Below are positions 30,887 to 36,240 of a stretch of DNA of 36,240 nt, piece by piece (within the stretch, counting starts at the first letter, position 1; the number at the start of each line of letters is the position of its first letter). The position numbers were made by a program, and so were the translations under genes. The stretch is from assembly GCA_947625475.1 (NCBI GenBank), contig CANQOL010000034.1, forward strand, positions 1-36,240, written 5' to 3'. The notes below the pieces were generated by a model. It saw only the letters and a list, made by a program, of their open reading frames with translations. It did not search any database and had not been told where the DNA came from. This DNA comes from an uncultured Acetatifactor sp. (GTDB lineage Bacteria > Bacillota > Clostridia > Lachnospirales > Lachnospiraceae).

Positions 30887-33256
30887 ATGAAAAAAGGATT
30901 TTGGATCTGCGCGGTACTTATGGCGCTGTCTCTGGTTTCTCTCTGGGGCTGTGCCGCTGGGGAGGGCAGAGGGACGCCGGGGGGCGGAGAGCAATCCGCA
31001 GATCAGGCATCCTCCGGCGGGACGGACTGGTCCAAGGTTCGTTTTGCTTCGGTGGGAGAGGTGAAGCGGGAGCAGGCCCTGTGGGCTCAGGATTATCTGA
31101 CCCTGGAGCCGGAGGGGATCGAATGGGACGAGGAGATGGAGAACCTGCGGTCAGAGATGGAACCGGTATGCCTGGAAGATAAGGTTTACAAGCTGTGGTT
31201 TGTCGACAGCAGCGATCCCTACGAGATCCGGGACTGTTATCTGCAGATTCTGGATGGGGACAGCATGGAGACGCAGCTCACCCGGGTGGATCTGGGCCAG
31301 GCGAAGCTTGGCGGGGAGGAGGGAGACCTCCGACAGCTGCTCGGTATGCAGGCGGTGAGCGGGGAGGAGATCGCCCTCCGGGTGACCAATGTCAATATCT
31401 CCCGGATAGAGGAGGATGGGTGGCCGGTATACGAACAGCTTTTCAACGGGATTGTCTACATAAGAGACGGGGAGAGAACGGGACAGGCGGATCTGTATCC
31501 CTTTTTTCGGGAGCATGATATGGATCTGGGGCAAACCATATTCCTGGAGTGGGATTGTGACGGGGAGGGGAGAATCTATATGAGAAGGGGAACCTCCTCC
31601 CAGGCCGTGAAGTACCTGGATATATTCGACCGGGAGGGCAGGCTGCTGACAGAGCATGAGTTTGAAGAGCAGGAATCGCTGACGGAGCCCATGCGGACGC
31701 CGGACGGCGAGCTGATCTATCCTGTCTTTGACAATGAGAACAGGGTCACAGACCTGCTTTGGTTTGAGGCGGGGCAGAACCGGGTAAGCAGTATCGCCGC
31801 AGTGGAGGGGGAGTTCGTCGGGCAGCTGTACGGGATCCAGGGGGATATGGTCTATTACAAAAGCGGTCTGGGGCTGGTGCGCTGGGATACGGTTTCCGGA
31901 GAGCGTCAGTTGGTGTTCCGATACGATGAGAACGGGATAGAGGACGGGATAGGCACGGCCCTGGCCCTGAGGGAGGGGGAGGGCCCCCTGGTGGTGTTCT
32001 GGATGGAGGACGGGACGGACTGGGTGGTCCCGCTGTCCCAGGAGCCGGTTCAAAATGCGGAGACGGTGCGGGTGGTCTCTCTGGTGGAGGAGGGGCACCT
32101 CCGGGTACAGAACAGCGTGCCTGCGGCGGACCGCTTGGATCCGACCAGAAGCTATGTCTATGAGACGCGGGGAAAGAGTGATTTGGAGGATTACCGGGAT
32201 CAGATTCTGGCTCAGCTGGTGTCCGGGGAGGGCCCCGATCTCATGTATGTATCTCTGGAGGATATGGAGATGCTGGCCGGGACGGGAGCGCTGGCGGATC
32301 TCACAGAATACCTTTCACCGGAGTTGTTGGACACTCTGCTGCCCGGGGCAAGGGAACTGGGCACGGTGGACGGGACCCTTGTGGGGATTCCCCCCGGACT
32401 CCAGGTGTGGAGCATGCTGGTGGGGAAGGAGGTCTTCGAGGAGGACAGCTGGACGCTGGAGGAGATGGTAAGTCTCATAGAGAACGGCAGTCTCAACAAC
32501 AGGTTCCTGAACCGGCGGAGCGGCAAATACTGGGGCGCTCTGGCGGTGATGAATTTTTTGACGCGCTACAGCGGGAGAGAGTCCTTTCCCATTGACTGGG
32601 AACAGAGGGAGAGCCATTTTCAGGATGAGCTGTATATCCGTTTTTTGAATGCGATCGGAAAAGACATGTCGGATTTTGAATTTGAGGGAACGGCCCGGGA
32701 GGCGGCGGGAGGCGGAAGAACGGTCCTGCTGGTAGATTTTGGGAGTATAGATGACCTGGTGGCCTTTGCAGGCGAACATGGGGCAGAGGGGAGCCACTAT
32801 GTGGGATTTCCCACGGAGCACGGCAACGGAAACTATCTGACTGCTCCCGGGGTTGTGGTGGTGAATCGCAGCGCATCGGACAGGGAGGCGGTGTCCGGAT
32901 ATCTGGAGTATCTGTTGGGAGAGGAAATGCAGAGTCTAACCTCTTTTACAGCTTCATATATGGTGCCGGTGACGGCCCTGCCAACGGAGGGTATTACAAC
33001 CCACACCGACAGTCAGGGCCAGTTGGAATACTGGTGGAAGGGGAATACGGTGATGGTCTTTGAGGACGGGACCAGCTCCGTGGACGAGGCGAACGCCCTG
33101 CTGGCCTCCTGTGTGCCGGCCAGAGAGATTCCTCAGGCACTCTACGACATCCTGTTTGAGGAACTGCAGGGGTATGTAAACAGCGACAGGTCTGCCCAGG
33201 AGGCCGCCCGGATCATCGACAACCGGGTGCAACTGTACTTGGACGAGAATGGGTAA
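30887..33256 (+). CDS. Large lipoprotein 2: propeller-like plus solute-binding domains
   Basis: The 789-residue paralogue of lipoprotein 1 has a lipobox SLWGC with Cys22. The N-terminal half has propeller-like strands (KYLDIFDREGRLLTEHEFEE, YGIQGDMVYYKSGLGLVRWD). From about residue 430 it has a solute-binding-protein half (QILAQLVSGEGPDLMYVSLED, GTVDGTLVGIPPG, EEDSWTLEEMVSLIENG). It ends DNRVQLYLDENG. The GGGAGGG ribosome binding site is 8 nt before ATG 30887. Transport genes are absent. Lipoprotein 3 follows on the same strand after about 80 bp without a visible terminator, so they may share a transcript. Confidence 0.8.
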   Translation: MKKGFWICAVLMALSLVSLWGCAAGEGRGTPGGGEQSADQASSGGTDWSKVRFASVGEVKREQALWAQDYLTLEPEGIEWDEEMENLRSEMEPVCLEDKVYKLWFVDSSDPYEIRDCYLQILDGDSMETQLTRVDLGQAKLGGEEGDLRQLLGMQAVSGEEIALRVTNVNISRIEEDGWPVYEQLFNGIVYIRDGERTGQADLYPFFREHDMDLGQTIFLEWDCDGEGRIYMRRGTSSQAVKYLDIFDREGRLLTEHEFEEQESLTEPMRTPDGELIYPVFDNENRVTDLLWFEAGQNRVSSIAAVEGEFVGQLYGIQGDMVYYKSGLGLVRWDTVSGERQLVFRYDENGIEDGIGTALALREGEGPLVVFWMEDGTDWVVPLSQEPVQNAETVRVVSLVEEGHLRVQNSVPAADRLDPTRSYVYETRGKSDLEDYRDQILAQLVSGEGPDLMYVSLEDMEMLAGTGALADLTEYLSPELLDTLLPGARELGTVDGTLVGIPPGLQVWSMLVGKEVFEEDSWTLEEMVSLIENGSLNNRFLNRRSGKYWGALAVMNFLTRYSGRESFPIDWEQRESHFQDELYIRFLNAIGKDMSDFEFEGTAREAAGGGRTVLLVDFGSIDDLVAFAGEHGAEGSHYVGFPTEHGNGNYLTAPGVVVVNRSASDREAVSGYLEYLLGEEMQSLTSFTASYMVPVTALPTEGITTHTDSQGQLEYWWKGNTVMVFEDGTSSVDEANALLASCVPAREIPQALYDILFEELQGYVNSDRSAQEAARIIDNRVQLYLDENG

Positions 33257-33338
33257 ACCGGGGAAAAGCAGGAGAACAGCTCATAGCGCTGAGCTTCTTA
33301 CAAAGGATTGCAGCAGCATCAGAGAGGGGGCTGTTAAA

Positions 33339-35555
33339 TTGCGCACTGTGAAAAAAAGTATACGAATGGGGATCCTTTCTATCATACTGGCTGTGCTTTT
33401 CTGTGCCTGCTCCGGAAATGCCCAAGAGGGGAGCGAGGCCCAGAGAACGGAAGCAGACCTCCCAGAGCAGGAGAGCGCTTCCCAAAGCCTGAACCGCACT
33501 CCGGGGGGCTGCCCGGTGGAGGAAGAGATCGGGGAGGATTCCCTTCTCTATGCCTTGAGCTTTCAGCCCTGGGATAACTGCCAGAGGGAAGACTGTTATT
33601 ATGACAGCTATCAGTCTCTCGGGGACAGAATGTATCAGATGGAGCGGGGAGGGGACCGCTTAGACGCGCTGATCACGGTGACAGACCGGGAGGGAAAGCC
33701 GGTGCACAGCTTTGAGGTCACAGTAAAGTCCCTGGGCGCCCGGGAGGGAAGCGAAATCCAAAGTATGGATGTGCTGGGGGAGGACCGGTACGCCTTCCTG
33801 ACGGCGGTCCCCGGGGAGGAATACACCGTCCTTTCCTATGAGCTTTTCCTGACGGACGGGGAAGGACAGGTGAAGGAGCACAGAGATTTGACGGAAAGCT
33901 ATCTGGAGAAGGGCGGCCTGGATTATCAGGGGATGTCCTGTCTGGTGGACGGGGCGGGCTATTCCTATGAGTATTTATCGGGCAGGATGATCGTGGCGGA
34001 CGAGTCGGGTCAAACCGTTCTGATTCAGGATCTGGAGGGAATGGAGAGCTTCGACGATCCCGTCCGGGATGGGGAGGGAGAATTCTATTTTCCCATTCAT
34101 GAGGAAAGGCTGACCACCCGGATCGTCTATTTTGACCGACAGACCCTGACCTTTCAGACCCTGACCCGGCTTCCGGAGTATGTATATCAGCTCTACGGCA
34201 TACTGGGAAGCCGGCTCTATTACCGGACGGATGAGGGAATTGTCTGCTGTGACACTGCCGCCGGCTCACAGGAGCTGCTCTTTTCTTTAAAGGAGATCGG
34301 ATTTGATCTAAACAGCTGGTCCTATCTGCTCCTGGCCCAGGGGGAGGAGCCTGAGGTGCTGATCTTTGACATCTATGAAAGCCTTCGGATCACTCTGGGA
34401 AGGGAGGCGCCCCAGCCGGGACCTGCCCTGCAGGCGGTAAGTCTCCTGGGGGCCTATGACCCTGGCCGGGAGGGGGCCGCGGTAGCCAGCCGCCGCAGCG
34501 CCCTGTATGATTACACCTGGGAGAGCTATCAGGAGGAGAGCGACCGGAGCCGGATTCTGGCCCAGCTCACGGCGGGAGAGGGGCCGGATATCCTGTATCT
34601 CTCCCCTCAGGACATGGAGCTCCTTGGGGAGAAGGGTGCGCTTATAGACCTTCGGGAGCTGATCAGCCAGGAGACGCTGGATTCTTTGTTTCCCGCGGCG
34701 GTGGGGATCGGCACCCGGGAGGGAAAGCTGTGGGGGATCCCGGACGAGTTTTATGTGTACAGTATGGTTACCACCCGCTCCATCTGGCCTGAGGATACCT
34801 GGACTCTCTCCGATTTTCTGGATCTGGCGGAAAACACGCCGGATCTGGTGGGGCTGGAATCCAGTTATGCGGGAGCGTATTATCTGTTTGGGCGCCTGAT
34901 ATGTCTGGATCTGATGCATTCTCCCTTTATTGACTGGGAGAAGGGGGAGAGCCTGTTTGAGGATGAGGAATTTGTCAGGTTTCTGCGGATCATAAAGGAG
35001 AAGGGGGAGACTCCGGATTCCGATGATCCGTATCAGTATGGAAAGTGGCTCAGGGAGGGAAAGACCCTGTGTTATGACGAGTGGATCTATGCTTTGGGAG
35101 AACACAGCTCTCTGCTGAAGCAGTTCGGCAGCGACGCATTTATGGTAGGGTATCCCACGGAGACGGGAAACGGCAGTTTTGGCGCATCTTACGGGGTGTT
35201 TGCAGTCAGCCGAAACTGCAGCGACAAGGAGGCGGCCACGGTTTATCTGGAGACACTTCTCAGTGAAAGTGTTCAAAGTAAAAAGGGTAACAACAATCAC
35301 AGTGTGTTGGCTGTGAGGCGGCAGAACTGGGTCATTCGCGATAACCAGAGCCCGGAGGAACAGGCCCGCCGGGAGAACCTGATGAAGGATGAGGCGTTTC
35401 TGGAGACCTGTGTCCCTCTGCAGAATCCGCCCCAGGAGCTGGATGATATCATTAGCCAGGAGGTATCAGAGTATCTGGCCGGAGACACTTCCGCCGAGGA
35501 GGCCGCCCGGATCATCGACAACCGGGTGCAGCTGTACTTGGACGAAAACGGGTAA
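33339..35555 (+). CDS. Large lipoprotein 3: propeller-like plus solute-binding domains
   Basis: The 738-residue paralogue is chosen to start at TTG 33339, with AGAGAGGGGG 8 nt upstream, the same spacing as in lipoprotein 2. An ATG at 33249 in the same frame overlaps the previous gene and would add 30 residues before the signal peptide. The signal ends LFCAC with Cys24. The N-terminal half shows propeller-like strands (MYQMERGGDRLDALITVTDREGKPV, YQLYGILGSRLYYRTDEGIVCCD). The solute-binding half starts near residue 400 (RILAQLTAGEGPDILYLSPQDME). It ends DNRVQLYLDENG. The last ~60 nt of coding sequence are almost identical to lipoprotein 2, more than the rest of the gene. Confidence 0.8.
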   Translation: MRTVKKSIRMGILSIILAVLFCACSGNAQEGSEAQRTEADLPEQESASQSLNRTPGGCPVEEEIGEDSLLYALSFQPWDNCQREDCYYDSYQSLGDRMYQMERGGDRLDALITVTDREGKPVHSFEVTVKSLGAREGSEIQSMDVLGEDRYAFLTAVPGEEYTVLSYELFLTDGEGQVKEHRDLTESYLEKGGLDYQGMSCLVDGAGYSYEYLSGRMIVADESGQTVLIQDLEGMESFDDPVRDGEGEFYFPIHEERLTTRIVYFDRQTLTFQTLTRLPEYVYQLYGILGSRLYYRTDEGIVCCDTAAGSQELLFSLKEIGFDLNSWSYLLLAQGEEPEVLIFDIYESLRITLGREAPQPGPALQAVSLLGAYDPGREGAAVASRRSALYDYTWESYQEESDRSRILAQLTAGEGPDILYLSPQDMELLGEKGALIDLRELISQETLDSLFPAAVGIGTREGKLWGIPDEFYVYSMVTTRSIWPEDTWTLSDFLDLAENTPDLVGLESSYAGAYYLFGRLICLDLMHSPFIDWEKGESLFEDEEFVRFLRIIKEKGETPDSDDPYQYGKWLREGKTLCYDEWIYALGEHSSLLKQFGSDAFMVGYPTETGNGSFGASYGVFAVSRNCSDKEAATVYLETLLSESVQSKKGNNNHSVLAVRRQNWVIRDNQSPEEQARRENLMKDEAFLETCVPLQNPPQELDDIISQEVSEYLAGDTSAEEAARIIDNRVQLYLDENG

Positions 35556-35569
35556 ACCAGGGGAAAGGG

Positions 35570-36240
35570 TTTATGTAATTTCCGTAACATTTTTTTACCG
35601 GAGTCTTGGAGCGGTTGACAGGTAAACTGTAACTTGTTAATTTGTGGATAGGAGAACGGCTGGCAGCGGTCTGTCAGCAAAAGCTCCGTTTTCCCGGGAT
35701 CCCGTAAAAGGGCCCGGTTTGAAAGATATCTGCAATCCGGGAGGGCTGTTTTATGAAAAAAGGATTTTGGATCTGCGCGGTACTTATGGCGCTGTCTCTG
35801 GTTTCTTTCTGGGGCTGTGCCGCAGGGGAGGGCAGGGGGACGCCGGGGGGCGGAGAGGGATCCGCAGATCAGGCATCCTCCGGCGGGACGGACTGGTCCA
35901 AGGTCCGTTTTGCTTCGGTGGGAGAGGTGAAGCGGGAACAGGCCCTGTGGGCCCAGGATTATCTGACCCTGGAGCCGGAGGGGATCGAATGGGACGAGGA
36001 GACGGAGAACCTGCGGTCAGAGATGGAACCGGTATGTCTGGGAGATAAGGTTTATAAGCTGTGGTTTGTCGACAGCAGCGATCCCTACGAGATCCGGGAC
36101 TGTTATCTGCAGATCCTGGATGGGGACAGCATGGAGACGCAGCTCATCCGGGTGGATCTGGGTCAGGCGAAGCTTGGCGGGGAGGAGGGAGACCTCCGAC
36201 AGCTGCTCGGTATGCAGGCGGTGAGCGGGGAGGAGATCGC
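35570..36240 (+). repeat. Long direct repeat, copy 2 (leader and start of a lipoprotein 2 duplicate)
   Basis: It is near-identical to 30704-31374, offset 4866 bp. The upstream boundary is sharp: identity starts at TTTATGT, 15 nt after the lipoprotein 3 stop. The distance covers one complete lipoprotein 2 plus lipoprotein 3 unit. Confidence 0.85.
35753..36240 (+). CDS. Lipoprotein 2 duplicate, partial at the right edge
   Basis: The first 162 codons of a gene nearly identical to lipoprotein 2 run open to the window edge. The lipobox reads SFWGC instead of SLWGC, again with Cys22. Further replacements include EQSADQ to EGSADQ, DEEMEN to DEETEN, CLEDKV to CLGDKV and QLTRVD to QLIRVD. The reading frame is intact, so this is not visibly a pseudogene. 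The ribosome binding site and leader are conserved; the strong TTGACG/TATAAT promoter is not within the repeated part. Confidence 0.85.
   Translation, partial: MKKGFWICAVLMALSLVSFWGCAAGEGRGTPGGGEGSADQASSGGTDWSKVRFASVGEVKREQALWAQDYLTLEPEGIEWDEETENLRSEMEPVCLGDKVYKLWFVDSSDPYEIRDCYLQILDGDSMETQLIRVDLGQAKLGGEEGDLRQLLGMQAVSGEEI

Larger units (their letters stand above)
30704..31374 (+). repeat. Long direct repeat, copy 1 (leader and start of lipoprotein 2)
   Basis: The block starting TTTATGTAATTTCC at 30704 is repeated at 35570 with a constant offset of 4866 bp and no indels in the leader. It continues to the end of the window, mostly identical with scattered substitutions. The full length of the repeat is cut off by the window edge. 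Confidence 0.85.

Noticed and set aside
1..36240. CRISPR arrays, tRNA or rRNA genes, prophage genes
   Set aside because: No regularly spaced repeats with unique spacers, no cloverleaf or rRNA-like stretch and no phage structural genes were seen.

Overview
The window looks like chromosome of a GC-rich, spore-forming gut clostridium, most likely a Lachnospiraceae member. The reasons are the sporulation genes yqfC and yqfD, AGGAGG-type ribosome binding sites, tightly packed operons, a bile salt hydrolase, intracellular glycosidases, and large solute-binding lipoproteins beside PadR and small membrane proteins. No rRNA, tRNA, CRISPR array or prophage was recognised.

Layout. 1-480 is non-coding, with nested hairpins and a degenerate 23-24 bp tandem repeat. 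486-4855 carries a family 2 glycosidase, a bile salt hydrolase, endonuclease III and a GNAT acetyltransferase. 4959-6263 is pyrimidine-nucleoside phosphorylase. 6339-11897 is a sporulation and RNA-maturation run: yqfC, yqfD, phoH, ybeY, a MOP/SpoVB-like membrane protein and a BofC-like protein. 11935-15040 encodes two unrelated FAD oxidoreductases. 15122-18070 is the proline pathway (proB, proA) with a DUF896-cyclo-ligase fusion between them. 18237-19724 is a flotillin. 19796-21555 is a lower-GC, self-promoted pair, an ABC-type ATPase plus a small TOPRIM-like protein, resembling two-gene anti-phage modules; it overlaps pepT, which is followed by miaB and a cytoplasmic GH26 enzyme.

From 25305 to the right edge the DNA is accessory. 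It has a short lipoprotein remnant, three complete and one partial very large lipoproteins (propeller-like N-terminal half plus ABC-type solute-binding half, with no permease genes), a PadR regulator and two small HAAS-like membrane proteins. A 1068-bp IS481/IS1202-like element sits between the divergent HAAS and lipoprotein promoters. Its 27-bp direct repeats exactly duplicate a short palindrome and one -35 box, so both promoters appear to have survived. The transposase is broken by one in-frame amber codon. Lipoprotein 2 and its leader recur 4866 bp downstream, which shows an actively duplicating array.

The strongest candidates for something undescribed are the ATPase/TOPRIM pair, the lipoprotein-PadR-HAAS locus with its shared palindrome, and the structured region at the left edge. 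All functional assignments come from reading motifs; no database search was run.
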